A stretch of 64,000 nt of DNA from Curvibacter sp. AEP1-3 (GTDB lineage Bacteria; Pseudomonadota; Gammaproteobacteria; Burkholderiales; Burkholderiaceae_C), in assembly GCF_002163715.1 (NCBI RefSeq), contig NZ_CP015698.1, positions 3,574,201 to 3,638,200 of the forward strand, written 5' to 3'. Position numbers and translations under genes: made by a program. Numbering within the stretch: the first letter of the stretch is position 1; each line of letters starts with the position of its first letter. The notes under the pieces were generated by a model. The model saw only the letters and a list, made by a program, of their open reading frames with translations, made no database searches and was not told the DNA's origin. Positions 18,095 through 26,745 of the stretch are shown piece by piece.

Positions 18095-19372
18095 ATGACG
18101 ATCATTATTTTTCTGGGTTCCCTGATGGCGGCTATGGCTGTCGGCGTGCCTATCGCTTTTTCCCTGCTCTTGTGCGGTGCCGCCTTGATGTGGCACCTCA
18201 ACATGTTCGATGCGCAAATCCTTGCGCAGAACCTGCTCGAAGGCTCCAACAGCTTCCCGCTGCTGGCGGTGCCCTTCTTCATGCTGGCCGGTGAAATCAT
18301 GAACGCAGGCGGCTTGTCCCGCCGCATCGTGAACTTTGCCATGGCCCTGGTAGGCCACGTCAAAGGAGGCCTGGGGTACGTGACCATTGTGGCGGCCGTG
18401 ATCATGGCCTCGCTCTCCGGCTCCGCCGTGGCAGATGCCGCAGCGCTCACCGCCTTGTTGCTGCCCATGATGGTGGCGGCCGGGCATGACAAAGGCCGCT
18501 CTGCAGGCCTGATTGCGTCGGCGGGCATCATTGCACCGGTCATCCCGCCGAGCATCGGCTTTGTGATCTTCGGTGTGGCAGCCAATGTCTCCATTTCCAA
18601 GCTGTTCATGGCGGGCATTTTTCCCGGCCTGATGTTGGCTCTGTCTTTGGTAGGAACATGGTGGTGGCTGGCTCGCAAAGAGCACATCACCCCTCCGCCC
18701 CGCAAAAACCTGGCCGAAGTTCTGGAAGCCATGCGTCTGGCAACCTGGGCATTGGTGCTGCCGTTCATCATCGTGTTCGGCCTGAAGTTCGGAGTCTTCA
18801 CCCCCACGGAAGCGGCGGTAGTGGCGGCGGTGTACTCGCTGTTTGTGTCCACCGTGATTTATCGTGAGTTGAACTTCAAGAAGCTGGTGCCCTTGTTCGT
18901 CACTGCCGCCAAAACCAGTGCGGTGGTGATGTTCCTCGTCGCAGCTGCCATGGTGTCTGCCTGGTTGATCACCGTGGCCAACCTGCCCGCTCAAGTGGTG
19001 GCCTTGCTGGAACCCCTGCTGGACAGCCCCAAGCTGCTGATGTTTGCCATCATGGTGCTGGTGATCGTGGTGGGTACGGCGCTGGACATGACCCCGACCA
19101 TTCTGTTGCTGACCCCCGTGCTGATGCCGGTGGTCAAAGCGGCAGGCATCGACCCGGTTTACTTCGGCGTGCTGTTCATCATCAACAACGCCATCGGCCT
19201 GATCACGCCGCCGGTGGGCACCGTGCTGAATGCGGTGGCCGGTGTGGGCAAGGTCAGCATGGACGAGGTAACCAAAGGCGTGGTGCCTTTCATGATTGCC
19301 CAGTTCGCCATCATGTTTTTGATGGTGCTGTTCCCGCAGCTGGTGATGGTGCCGGCCCGCTGGTTCTATTGA
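18095..19372 (+). CDS. dctM: TRAP transporter large permease DctM
   Basis: A 425-residue integral membrane subunit with about 12 helices. Typical stretches are LAVPFFMLAGEIMNAGGLSR, LSGSAVADAAALTALLLPMM, IASAGIIAPVIPPSIGFVIF and GLITPPVGTVLNAVAGVG. It carries the transport path of the TRAP system. It begins 18 nt after dctQ, and the following 99-nt gap before dctP holds a stable hairpin. Confidence 0.95.
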   Translation: MTIIIFLGSLMAAMAVGVPIAFSLLLCGAALMWHLNMFDAQILAQNLLEGSNSFPLLAVPFFMLAGEIMNAGGLSRRIVNFAMALVGHVKGGLGYVTIVAAVIMASLSGSAVADAAALTALLLPMMVAAGHDKGRSAGLIASAGIIAPVIPPSIGFVIFGVAANVSISKLFMAGIFPGLMLALSLVGTWWWLARKEHITPPPRKNLAEVLEAMRLATWALVLPFIIVFGLKFGVFTPTEAAVVAAVYSLFVSTVIYRELNFKKLVPLFVTAAKTSAVVMFLVAAAMVSAWLITVANLPAQVVALLEPLLDSPKLLMFAIMVLVIVVGTALDMTPTILLLTPVLMPVVKAAGIDPVYFGVLFIINNAIGLITPPVGTVLNAVAGVGKVSMDEVTKGVVPFMIAQFAIMFLMVLFPQLVMVPARWFY

Positions 19373-19385
19373 CCCCATTCCAAGC

Positions 19386-19413
19386 CTGTGCGTGATGGGT
19401 ACGCCACGCACAG
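19386..19413 (+). repeat. Hairpin between dctM and dctP
   Basis: CTGTGCGTG and CACGCACAG form a perfect 9-bp stem with a 10-nt loop in the 99-nt dctM-dctP gap. A weak T-rich stretch follows. It could allow partial termination or mRNA processing that sets dctP expression apart from the membrane subunits. Confidence 0.6.
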
Positions 19414-19471
19414 AATTCTTATTCACCGCGTACGCCTGTTTTCACCCAACTAACTGTCCAGGAGACAACTC

Positions 19472-20476
19472 ATGAAGCGACTGTTTATCAAATCCGTCTT
19501 GGCAACCGTGGCATTGGCCGCGTGTGGGCTGGCATCTGCCCAGGACATCAAGGAACGCACGATCAAGTTCGGCTTGAACAGCCCTGAAGGTCACCCCGCT
19601 GTGGCCGGCATGCGCAAGTTCGCATCTGCCGTGGAAGCCAAATCCGGCGGCAAGATGAAGGTGCAGTTGTTCCTGAACGGCGCGCTCGGCAGCGACCAGG
19701 CGACCCTGTCCGCATTGAAGGGCGGCACCGTGGAAATGGCCGTGATGAACTCCGGCATTCTGGCCAGCGAAGTGAAAGCCCTCGAAGTGTTCGACTTCCC
19801 ATTCATGTTTGCCAATGAAAAAGAAGCGGATGCCATCGTGGACGGCCCCATCGGCCAGAAGATGCACGCCGCTTTGGCCGACAAGGGCATCATCGGTTTG
19901 TCGTACTGGGAACTGGGCTTCCGCAACATCACGACCGGCAAAAAGCAGATCACCAAGGTGGACGACATTGCCGGCCTGAAGCTGCGCGTGATTCCCAACG
20001 CGATCAACGTGGACTGGGTGAAAGCACTGGGCGCGAACCCCACACCCCTGCCGTTCCCTGAGGTGTACGCCGCATTGGAGCAGGGCGCGATTGACGGCCA
20101 AGAGAACCCGATTGCCGTGATTGCGGCCAACAAGTTCTGGGAAGTGCAGAAGAACGTGGCCCTGACCAACCACCAGTACAACCCCCAGTCTGTGATCTTC
20201 AGCAAGAAGGTGTGGGACACCATGTCTCCCGCTGAAAAGAAAATCATTGACGACTCCGCAGATGAAGCCGTGAAGGCCCAGCGCGAGGCCAACCGTGCTG
20301 CCTTGAACAACAACCTCGAGTTGCTCAAGAAGAACGGCATGACGATTACGACCCTGCCCGCGGCCGAAATCGCCAAACTGCGTGAGAAGATGAAGCCCGT
20401 GATTGACAAGCACAGCGCTGCCCTGGGCACCGTGGTGGCTGAAGTGCAGGCCGAGTTGGCCAAGATGCGCAAGTAA
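19472..20476 (+). CDS. dctP: TRAP transporter periplasmic substrate-binding protein DctP
   Basis: A 334-residue solute receptor with a signal peptide (MKRLFIKSVLATVALAACGL, cleaved after ASA). GLKLRVIPNAINVDWVKALG carries the conserved Arg that pairs with the substrate carboxylate; EVYAALEQGAIDGQENP is a second family motif. GGAGACAACTC precedes the ATG. The ligand is not given by sequence; the dehydroquinase and shikimate dehydrogenase-like genes directly downstream suggest a quinate/shikimate-type hydroaromatic acid. Hairpins lie on both sides of the gene. Confidence 0.93.
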   Translation: MKRLFIKSVLATVALAACGLASAQDIKERTIKFGLNSPEGHPAVAGMRKFASAVEAKSGGKMKVQLFLNGALGSDQATLSALKGGTVEMAVMNSGILASEVKALEVFDFPFMFANEKEADAIVDGPIGQKMHAALADKGIIGLSYWELGFRNITTGKKQITKVDDIAGLKLRVIPNAINVDWVKALGANPTPLPFPEVYAALEQGAIDGQENPIAVIAANKFWEVQKNVALTNHQYNPQSVIFSKKVWDTMSPAEKKIIDDSADEAVKAQREANRAALNNNLELLKKNGMTITTLPAAEIAKLREKMKPVIDKHSAALGTVVAEVQAELAKMRK

Positions 20477-20485
20477 TCACACCGT

Positions 20486-20513
20486 GTGGAGCGGCCCGCG
20501 AGGGACGCTCCAC
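20486..20513 (+). repeat. Hairpin after dctP
   Basis: GTGGAGCG and CGCTCCAC form a perfect 8-bp stem with a 12-nt loop between dctP and the dehydroquinase gene. No T-run follows. Together with the hairpin at 19386 it brackets dctP. Confidence 0.55.
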
Positions 20514-20542
20514 GATTGATTCCATCTTCTCTAGAGGTTTGT

Positions 20543-20989
20543 ATGAAAGTCCTGATGCTCCACGGCATTAACCACAACATGTTCGGCAAGCGCGATCCGG
20601 TGCAGTACGGCACCATCACGCTCGATGAAATCAACGCCGACCTGGCGGCCTTGGGCCGTGAATTGGGTGTGGACGTGGAGACCTTTCAAACCAACCATGA
20701 AGGCGCCATGTGCGAACGCATTCACCAGGGCTATACCGATGGTGTGGACGCGGTCCTCATCAACGCCGGTGCCTGGACGCATTACAGCTACGGCATCCGC
20801 GACGCGCTGGCCATCCTGACCTGCCCTATCGTGGAGTTGCACATGTCCAATATTCATGCCCGTGAGGAATTCCGCCATAAGTCAGTGTTCGCGGAAATCG
20901 TCAAGGGCCAGATCGCAGGCTTCGGCGTGGACAGCTATCTGCTGGCCCTGCGCGCCGGGGTATCTGCGGCGAAAGCTGCGAAAAAATGA
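20543..20989 (+). CDS. aroQ: Type II 3-dehydroquinate dehydratase, probably catabolic
   Basis: A 148-residue dodecameric-type dehydroquinase that interconverts 3-dehydroquinate and 3-dehydroshikimate. Active-site elements are FGKRDPVQYG (Arg and Tyr), INAGAWTHYS (Asn, His), GIRDAL and ELHMSNIHAREEFRHKS (His, Arg). The N-terminal GINHNMFG and NAGAW deviate from the commoner NLNLLG and NPGAF/Y. The position after a TRAP transporter and TetR gene, and the ATGA overlap with an AroE-like gene, point to a degradative role separate from the biosynthetic aroK-aroB pair at 44.7 kb. Confidence 0.92.
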   Translation: MKVLMLHGINHNMFGKRDPVQYGTITLDEINADLAALGRELGVDVETFQTNHEGAMCERIHQGYTDGVDAVLINAGAWTHYSYGIRDALAILTCPIVELHMSNIHAREEFRHKSVFAEIVKGQIAGFGVDSYLLALRAGVSAAKAAKK

Positions 20990-21825
20990 TCATCAACGGC
21001 AATACAGAGCTCATTGTTCATCTCGGTTACCCGACCCACGCCTTCAAGGCGCCCATGATCTACAACCCCTGGTTTGAAAAAGCCGGGGTCAATGCCGTGG
21101 TGGTCCCCATGGGCTCCAAGCCCGAAGACTTCCCCGGCTTTTTGCGCAGCGTGTTCCAGCTCTCCAACATCCGGGGCGCTTTGATCACCATGCCGCACAA
21201 GGTGGTGACGACCACGTTGGTGGATGAACTGTCCCCCACGGCGCAGATTGCAGGAGCCTGTAACGCCGTGCGCCTGGGGCCCCAAGGCCAGTTGCAAGGC
21301 GACATGTTCGATGGCGCCGGCTTCGTGCGCGGGGTGCTGCGTAAAGGCTTGGTTCTTAAGGGCGCTCGTGCCTTGGTCGTGGGAAGCGGTGGCGTGGGCT
21401 GTGCGATTGCCGCATCGCTGGCAGCCGAGGGCTTGTCGGCGTTGGCGCTGTTCGATGTGAATGCAGAGGCCGCTGAGGGGCTGGCAGCACGTTTGCGCCA
21501 GCACTACCCGCAGATTGACGTCAGCACCGGGTCGACCGACCCGGCAGGTTTTGACCTGGTCGTGAACGCCACGCCTCTGGGCATGAACGAGGGCGACCCT
21601 ATGCCCCTGGATGTGTCACGCCTGTCGGCCAGCACCTTTGTGGGTGAAGTGGTCATGAAATCCGAAACCACGGCGTTTCTCGCTGAAGCCATTCTGCGCG
21701 GATGCAGAGTGCAGGTAGGCTCGGACATGCTGTTTGAGCAGATTCCGGCGTATCTCGAATTCTTCGGCCTGCCCAGCACCAGCGCCGATGAGCTGCGTTC
21801 GCTGGCAACCTTGCAATACCAATAG
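20986..21825 (+). CDS. Divergent shikimate/quinate dehydrogenase-like protein
   Basis: A 279-residue AroE-family oxidoreductase. Catalytic Lys is present in ITMPHK, followed by GACNAVR and GDMFDGAGF (the expected Asp). The NAD(P) site GSGGVGCAIAASLA and NATPLGMNEGD are also clear. The N-terminal substrate loop reads THAFKAPMIYN instead of the usual HSxSPxxHN, so both substrate-contacting serines are replaced. FDVNAEAAEG after the Rossmann strand has an acidic residue that would favour NAD over NADP. It overlaps aroQ by 4 nt. Likely a catabolic shikimate/quinate-type dehydrogenase; the exact substrate is uncertain. Confidence 0.82.
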   Translation: MIINGNTELIVHLGYPTHAFKAPMIYNPWFEKAGVNAVVVPMGSKPEDFPGFLRSVFQLSNIRGALITMPHKVVTTTLVDELSPTAQIAGACNAVRLGPQGQLQGDMFDGAGFVRGVLRKGLVLKGARALVVGSGGVGCAIAASLAAEGLSALALFDVNAEAAEGLAARLRQHYPQIDVSTGSTDPAGFDLVVNATPLGMNEGDPMPLDVSRLSASTFVGEVVMKSETTAFLAEAILRGCRVQVGSDMLFEQIPAYLEFFGLPSTSADELRSLATLQYQ

Positions 21826-21846
21826 GCCTGCAAGCGGGCCTTTTTT
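21824..21846 (+). terminator. Intrinsic terminator of the TRAP/aroQ operon
   Basis: AGGCCTG and CGGGCCT (one G-T pair) form a 7-bp stem with a 4-nt loop followed by TTTTTT. It overlaps the stop codon of the AroE-like gene. Confidence 0.85.
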
Positions 21847-21853
21847 CAGGTGT

Positions 21854-23638
21854 TTATCGGGCGGCTGTGAGCAGCCACTCGCGGCGGAACAGCCAGTCCT
21901 GTACCTGCCAGAGGTTGTCCAGCGTGACTTCGCCGTCCTTGTGCCGGCTCTTCACGTGCCAGCGCTGCGCCAGCAGGGTGCACTGGGGTAGGCAAGACGG
22001 AGGCTCGTTCAAGTCTTCCTGCAGCCAGATCACGGCATCAAATTCATTCAGCAAGCGTGCCAAGCGTTCCTTGGGCGGCATTTCGGGATAGAGCGCGCCG
22101 GTGTTGCGGCCTTCAGCGTCATAGGGCGTGATGCGGGCGCCATGCAACTGGAAGTGATAGCGCTCGTACTGCCCGGTAAAGCCGTTGGGCACAGCGACCC
22201 GCTGGCCTTTCATTTGGGCTTCCATTGCAGGGCTGTAGCCTGCCTCGTCCTTGGAAATGGGCTGGACCATGAGCGTGAAGCAGCCATACACCGCAAGTAC
22301 CGCTACAAGGCTGGCGTTGGCAGCCCATGATTTTCGATAAAAACCGACTATGGCGCCCGCGATACCTGCGCTGGCAGCTATCAAAGTAATAGCGACTTCC
22401 GTGGTCGAGGCCATCCCCAACGTGCCCATGACCCAGCTGATACGCCCCAGCATCACCAGCGCCGGCAGGGTGATCAGCAGCGTCAGCCAGAACCAGACGC
22501 GCGGTAGCCGGTCCCACACCAGTGCCATGGCAATAGCCACCGCAGGCATGGCCGGAATCACATAGCGCTCCGAGCGCTGGTTGGGGATGGTGAACACCAC
22601 CAGCCACACCACCACCCAGGCCAGAAGCACCCACAACGCGGGGCTCAGTCGCTTCGGCTGGAGCAGCGTGCCGGTGTGGCGCAAGGCCAGCAGGCAAAAG
22701 CCCAACACCGGCAGAGCCAGCAGGCCGCCGTTGGCCGGGTAAGCCAGCAACTGGGTCCACATGGGGTAAGGGCCGGAGAGGGCAGCTTGCCAGTAGCCCA
22801 TGCTGCTGGACATCTTGCCCGCGTTCTCGGCCACGACAAACTCCTGCCAGACGCTTGCCGGGTCCGGGTCCAGCACAAACCACAAGGCAAAGATTCCAAC
22901 GCCAATCAGCGTGCTCCAGCCCGTGCCTATGGTCGTGCGAATGGCCGGGCGCCAGCTCCAGGGCGTGCTCAGCAGCACCGCGCACCACAAGGCGGCAGCG
23001 GCCGGTGCCACCAGCGCAAAAGACTTGTAGGCTGCGCCCAAGCCCATCGCGATGCCGAACAAGGTGTAGGCGAGCGGGCCGGGCGTGGCGTCTGCCGGGT
23101 GCCCCATGCCCGTGGTGCTTTCACGCAAGCGCAGCCAAAGCACCCACCACATGGGCAAGGCCAGCCAGAAGGTTTCGGGTGCGGAGGTGAGGTACACCCG
23201 CCCGTAGCGGAAGGTGCAGAAAAACAGCAGATACAAGGCAGCCGCCACGCAGGCAGTGCGCAGGCGCTTGGATGCCTCGCTCATGCGATAGGCAAAAAAC
23301 GCCAGCAAGGCAGTGGTGGCGAACGTGTAAATGATGCTGGGCAAGCGCAGTGCGAACAGACTCCAGGTCTGGCCCCAGCCACCTGCCACCATGGCCTGCC
23401 AGATCAGCAAGGGCGGTTTGGTATTGCGGGTGCCCACCAGTTCGGACTGCAGTGGCAGCCAGTGGCCGCTCTCGGCAGTCATGCGCGCGATGTGGATATA
23501 CACCATCTCGTCGCCGTTGGTGGGCGCGTAACCACCACCCAGACCGAACAGGTACAGCGCAGCTGCTACAAAAACAAGAGCTAGCCACGCACGTTCGGTG
23601 AGCGCTAGAGGCCCGAAAGGCTTGTGGATAGGCCCCAT
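21854..23638 (-). CDS. ArnT-like (GT83) membrane glycosyltransferase
   Basis: A 594-residue protein with about ten membrane helices and a C-terminal periplasmic domain. The N-terminal loop NGDEMVYIHIARMT carries the acidic catalytic residue typical of GT-C enzymes of the ArnT/PMT type, and RNTKPPLLIW matches the KPPL motif. These enzymes transfer a sugar from a polyprenyl phosphate to lipid A or another envelope acceptor; the donor here is unknown. It follows the GtrA flippase gene by 7 nt. Two copies of the dispersed repeat lie within its coding sequence, at about residues 9-28 and 419-430. Confidence 0.85.
   Translation of the reverse strand: MGPIHKPFGPLALTERAWLALVFVAAALYLFGLGGGYAPTNGDEMVYIHIARMTAESGHWLPLQSELVGTRNTKPPLLIWQAMVAGGWGQTWSLFALRLPSIIYTFATTALLAFFAYRMSEASKRLRTACVAAALYLLFFCTFRYGRVYLTSAPETFWLALPMWWVLWLRLRESTTGMGHPADATPGPLAYTLFGIAMGLGAAYKSFALVAPAAAALWCAVLLSTPWSWRPAIRTTIGTGWSTLIGVGIFALWFVLDPDPASVWQEFVVAENAGKMSSSMGYWQAALSGPYPMWTQLLAYPANGGLLALPVLGFCLLALRHTGTLLQPKRLSPALWVLLAWVVVWLVVFTIPNQRSERYVIPAMPAVAIAMALVWDRLPRVWFWLTLLITLPALVMLGRISWVMGTLGMASTTEVAITLIAASAGIAGAIVGFYRKSWAANASLVAVLAVYGCFTLMVQPISKDEAGYSPAMEAQMKGQRVAVPNGFTGQYERYHFQLHGARITPYDAEGRNTGALYPEMPPKERLARLLNEFDAVIWLQEDLNEPPSCLPQCTLLAQRWHVKSRHKDGEVTLDNLWQVQDWLFRREWLLTAAR
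22351..22382 (-). repeat. Dispersed palindromic repeat, copy 3 (inside the GT83-like gene)
   Basis: On the minus strand it reads ATAGCTGCCAGCGC, nine spacer bases, then GGGCGCC. Arm sequences and spacing equal those of the copy at 16601; two bases of the first arm differ. It encodes a small-residue stretch in a membrane segment near residues 419-430. Confidence 0.65.
23557..23613 (+). repeat. Dispersed palindromic repeat, copy 4 (compound, in the 5' part of the GT83-like gene)
   Basis: CTACAAAAACAAGAGC matches the flank of the 16.6 kb copy (CTACAAAAACAGGAGC on its minus strand), and GTGAGCGCTAGAGGC matches the distal arm of the copy at 51238 read on its minus strand. This copy is more diverged. 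It encodes about residues 9-28, the first membrane helix. Confidence 0.5.
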
Positions 23639-23645
23639 GGTCTGC

Positions 23646-24128
23646 TCAGTCGCGCTTGCGTTTGAAGGTCCAACGGTCGTTGGCCAGAAAGTTGCTTACG
23701 CTGGCGGCCACAATGGCGATGATGTTTGCCAGGCGGTAATCCATGCTGCCAGACAGCAATAGGGTTAGCACATATTGCATGCCGCTGCCGAATGCGGAGG
23801 CTGTGACGTACTGCCCGAACTCCATGCCCAAGAGGCGCAGGCTCACCGGTTGCACCTCGCCCGCTTCCAGGGTCTTGACCCGGTCGGACCAGGTCCACAA
23901 CCGGTTCCAAGTGAAGTTGTTCAGGGTGGCCAGTGCGATGGCCAGAGCCAGCGAGAAGTAGGGCTTGTTGTAGCCGGCTTCGATGTGGTTGAACAGGTAC
24001 TCGTGCCCGAAGTGCAAGACCGCCAAGTTCACCACCGTGCCGCTGGCACCGACGATGCCGAACTTGATGTAGCGGTAGCGCTCCAGCAGCCCGAGTGCCC
24101 AGAGCACCAAACGTTGCACAGCGCTCAT
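23646..24128 (-). CDS. GtrA-family membrane protein (polyprenyl-linked sugar flippase)
   Basis: A 160-residue protein with four membrane helices. KFGIVGASGTVVNLAVLHF, NNFTWNRLWTW and SNFLANDRWTFKRKRD are the GtrA-family landmarks. Members are thought to flip undecaprenyl-phosphate-linked sugars to the periplasm, which fits a role as donor supplier for the ArnT-like enzyme directly downstream. The start overlaps the stop of the GT9 gene by 4 nt. Confidence 0.9.
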   Translation of the reverse strand: MSAVQRLVLWALGLLERYRYIKFGIVGASGTVVNLAVLHFGHEYLFNHIEAGYNKPYFSLALAIALATLNNFTWNRLWTWSDRVKTLEAGEVQPVSLRLLGMEFGQYVTASAFGSGMQYVLTLLLSGSMDYRLANIIAIVAASVSNFLANDRWTFKRKRD

Positions 24129-25372
24129 GCTGCGGCACCTGCACTGGCAGATGCATTATTCAAAAATGCCAGTGCCTGGTCCAGCACCGGATCGGGTGCA
24201 ATGCGCTTGAGGCACTGGTTGTCGCCGTCACAAAAAGTCAGGCGGTGGTTGTAGGCGGTAAGGCACGGGGAGCAGGCAATGCCGCTTTCCAGAATGATGG
24301 TGCGATGCCCCAAGGGACCATACAGCTTGCCGGTTTCCGGCCCGAAGAACACCATGGTCTGAATAGGAGTGACCGTGGCGAAGTGGCTGGGGCCGCCGTC
24401 GTTGGTGATCAGCAGGGCACTGGCGTGCATGAGCATGAGCAGCTCGCGGATGCTCTTGGTGTAGCCGGTGAGGTTCAGGCAGGCCGCGTCGCCCACTTGG
24501 GCTTGCAGGTCACGCGCCAGCACAGCGTCGTCTTTCAGGCCGATCAGGCCGACTGCATAGCCGGCATTGCACAGCCCTTGCACCACGCGCGCATAGTGGC
24601 TGGCAGGCCAAGCCCGCTCAGGCAGGATGCCGCCGCCGGCATAAACCAGCACGAGACGCCGTTCTCGTGTCACAGGGTGGTCGCTCTCCAGCTTGCTGCG
24701 GTAAGTTTCCAGCTCGGTATCGGTGAACTTGACGGAAAGCTCGGTGTCCACCGGTGTGTTCCGGATCGCAGCGGGGCGGTTGCGCGGCATGCTGTACGGC
24801 GCATCCAGCGCATCCACCAGTGACAAAAACTGCTTGCTGATGTGCTGGTAGGGGTTGTACGGAATGCTGTGGTTGATGAAACTGCCGCGGTACAGGCCTT
24901 CCTGCGTGTGCGGGGTGAACCCCACCCGCACCGGCGCACCGGTGCTGAAAGACAGCAGGGCGCTCACACGCGAAAACAGCTCACAGTCGATGACTGCATC
25001 CAGCCCGATACTTCGGAACTTCAGGCTGACTTTGAGAATGTCCGAAATCAGCGAGCCGCCCGAACTGTCGTCCAGCGTGTGCATGTGCTCCACGTCCGTG
25101 AGCGACAGCAGTTTGGAGACTTCCTGGTTCTTTTTGAGCTGCAGGATGTGGACGGCAGCACCGGGATACTTGCGGCGTAACTCTGCAAACATGGGGCCTG
25201 CCAGCACGATGCTACCCATCTCAGACAGCAGGATGACCAGGATGTTTTTCGGCGCAGCCGGCATACGGGCCGGTGTGCCGAATAGCCCCGTCAACCGGAC
25301 CCATGCAGACACACCGCCGCAGAGTAGCTGGCCGGCCCAGCGGTCAATGAAGCGTTGTGTCTGGATGTTCAT
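24125..25372 (-). CDS. Glycosyltransferase family 9 (heptosyltransferase-like)
   Basis: A 415-residue GT-B enzyme. ILVILLSEMGSIVLAGPMFAELRR is the N-terminal acceptor-domain start, and LLITNDGGPSHFATVTPI is the family's nucleotide-sugar motif. A cysteine-containing segment near the C-terminus (ACSPCLTAYNHR) is common in one subgroup of ADP-heptose-type transferases. It probably acts in cell-surface polysaccharide assembly with GtrA and the ArnT-like enzyme. The C-terminus is Ala-rich (NNASASAGAAA). It follows metK on the opposite side of the locus with the same orientation, ending the metK-led cluster. Confidence 0.87.
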   Translation of the reverse strand: MNIQTQRFIDRWAGQLLCGGVSAWVRLTGLFGTPARMPAAPKNILVILLSEMGSIVLAGPMFAELRRKYPGAAVHILQLKKNQEVSKLLSLTDVEHMHTLDDSSGGSLISDILKVSLKFRSIGLDAVIDCELFSRVSALLSFSTGAPVRVGFTPHTQEGLYRGSFINHSIPYNPYQHISKQFLSLVDALDAPYSMPRNRPAAIRNTPVDTELSVKFTDTELETYRSKLESDHPVTRERRLVLVYAGGGILPERAWPASHYARVVQGLCNAGYAVGLIGLKDDAVLARDLQAQVGDAACLNLTGYTKSIRELLMLMHASALLITNDGGPSHFATVTPIQTMVFFGPETGKLYGPLGHRTIILESGIACSPCLTAYNHRLTFCDGDNQCLKRIAPDPVLDQALAFLNNASASAGAAA

Positions 25373-25381
25373 GGGCAGTGC

Positions 25382-26566
25382 TTACTTCAGGCCGGCAGCG
25401 GCACGCAGCGCAGCTGCCTTGTCAGTGCGCTCCCAGGTGAACTCGGGCTCTTCGCGGCCGAAGTGGCCGTACGCCGCGGTCTTTTCGTAGATGGGGCGCA
25501 GCAGGTCCAGCATCTGGATGATGCCCTTGGGGCGCAGGTCGAAGTGTTCGTTCACCAGGGCGGCGATCTGGTCGTCAGGGATGACGCCGGTGCCTTCGGT
25601 GTATACGGTCACGTTCATGGGCTTGGCCACGCCGATGGCGTAGGCCACTTGCACCTGGCACTGGCGCGCCAGACCGGCGGCCACCACGTTCTTGGCCACA
25701 TAGCGGGCTGCATAGGCGGCAGAACGGTCCACCTTGGACGGGTCTTTGCCGGAGAATGCGCCACCGCCGTGGGGGCAGGCGCCACCGTAAGTGTCCACAA
25801 TGATTTTGCGACCGGTCAGGCCGCAATCACCCTGGGGTCCGCCGATCACAAAACGGCCGGTGGGGTTGATCAGATAGCGGGTGTTCTGCAGCCACTCTTT
25901 GGGCAACACCGGCTTGATGATTTCTTCAATGATGGCTTCGGTGAACGAGGCCTTCATCTTGTGCTGGGTTTCGGACTGGTCAGGGCTGTGCTGGGTAGAC
26001 AGCACCACGGTGTCGATGCTATGGGGCTTGCCGTCCACATAGCGCATGGTCACCTGGCTCTTGGCGTCCGGACGCAGGAAGGGCAGGCGGCCATCTTTGC
26101 GCAGTTGCGCCTGGCGCTCCACCAGACGGTGGGCGTAGTAGATGGGGGCGGGCATCAGCTCGGGCGTTTCGTCACAGGCGTAGCCGAACATCAGGCCCTG
26201 GTCGCCGGCACCGATGTTGAGGTGGTCGTCAGACGCATGGTCCACGCCCTGGGCGATGTCGTTGGACTGCTTGTCGTAAGCGACCAGCACCGCGCAACCT
26301 TTGTAGTCGATGCCGTATTCGGTGTTGTCGTAGCCGATGCGTTTGATGGTGTCGCGAGCAACCTGGATGTAGTCCACATGCGCGTTGGTGGTGATTTCAC
26401 CGGCCAGAACCACCAGACCGGTGTTGGTCAGGGTTTCGGCCGCCACGCGGGAGCGGGGGTCTTGTTTGAAAATCGCATCGAGAATCGCGTCAGAAATCTG
26501 GTCTGCCACCTTGTCAGGGTGACCTTCAGATACGGATTCAGAGGTAAAGAGGAAATCGTTCGCCAT
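25382..26566 (-). CDS. metK: S-adenosylmethionine synthetase
   Basis: A 394-residue enzyme that makes S-adenosylmethionine from methionine and ATP. It shows [26 protein letters not shown], the P-loop-like [19 protein letters not shown] and the expected overall length. The start [11 protein letters not shown] has TTTGGAGAACTACT before it. The 179-bp divergent leader up to the acyltransferase gene shows short hairpins but no riboswitch class I can recognise. Confidence 0.97.
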   Translation of the reverse strand: MANDFLFTSESVSEGHPDKVADQISDAILDAIFKQDPRSRVAAETLTNTGLVVLAGEITTNAHVDYIQVARDTIKRIGYDNTEYGIDYKGCAVLVAYDKQSNDIAQGVDHASDDHLNIGAGDQGLMFGYACDETPELMPAPIYYAHRLVERQAQLRKDGRLPFLRPDAKSQVTMRYVDGKPHSIDTVVLSTQHSPDQSETQHKMKASFTEAIIEEIIKPVLPKEWLQNTRYLINPTGRFVIGGPQGDCGLTGRKIIVDTYGGACPHGGGAFSGKDPSKVDRSAAYAARYVAKNVVAAGLARQCQVQVAYAIGVAKPMNVTVYTEGTGVIPDDQIAALVNEHFDLRPKGIIQMLDLLRPIYEKTAAYGHFGREEPEFTWERTDKAAALRAAAGLK

Positions 26567-26745
26567 AGTAGTTCTCCAAAAAAACATCAAGACGCGTTGC
26601 TTGAGCTTTGGAGCTTTCAGCGAACGCTTTAGCAGATACGCCGGAATCGGCGAGGCACAATGGCTTCTTTTTGATCAGTTGCCCCTGTGAAGTCACCCTG
26701 CAAGTAGTTCTATAACTCGGTGACATCGTGAATTTTAGCCCACCC

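Noticed and set aside
17618..19426. A 602-codon His/Gln-rich open frame antisense to dctQ and dctM
   Set aside because: The composition is that expected for the reverse complement of hydrophobic membrane protein codons; both sense genes are secure.
24130..24171. Possible ninth copy of the dispersed repeat at the 3' end of the GT9 gene
   Set aside because: Only scattered matches to the first arm (CTGCACTGGCAGATG) and no second arm at the right spacing.
26567..26745. metK leader as a possible SAM-responsive riboswitch
   Set aside because: Short hairpins such as CGCCG/CGGCG are present, but no conserved core of a known SAM or SAH riboswitch could be recognised.
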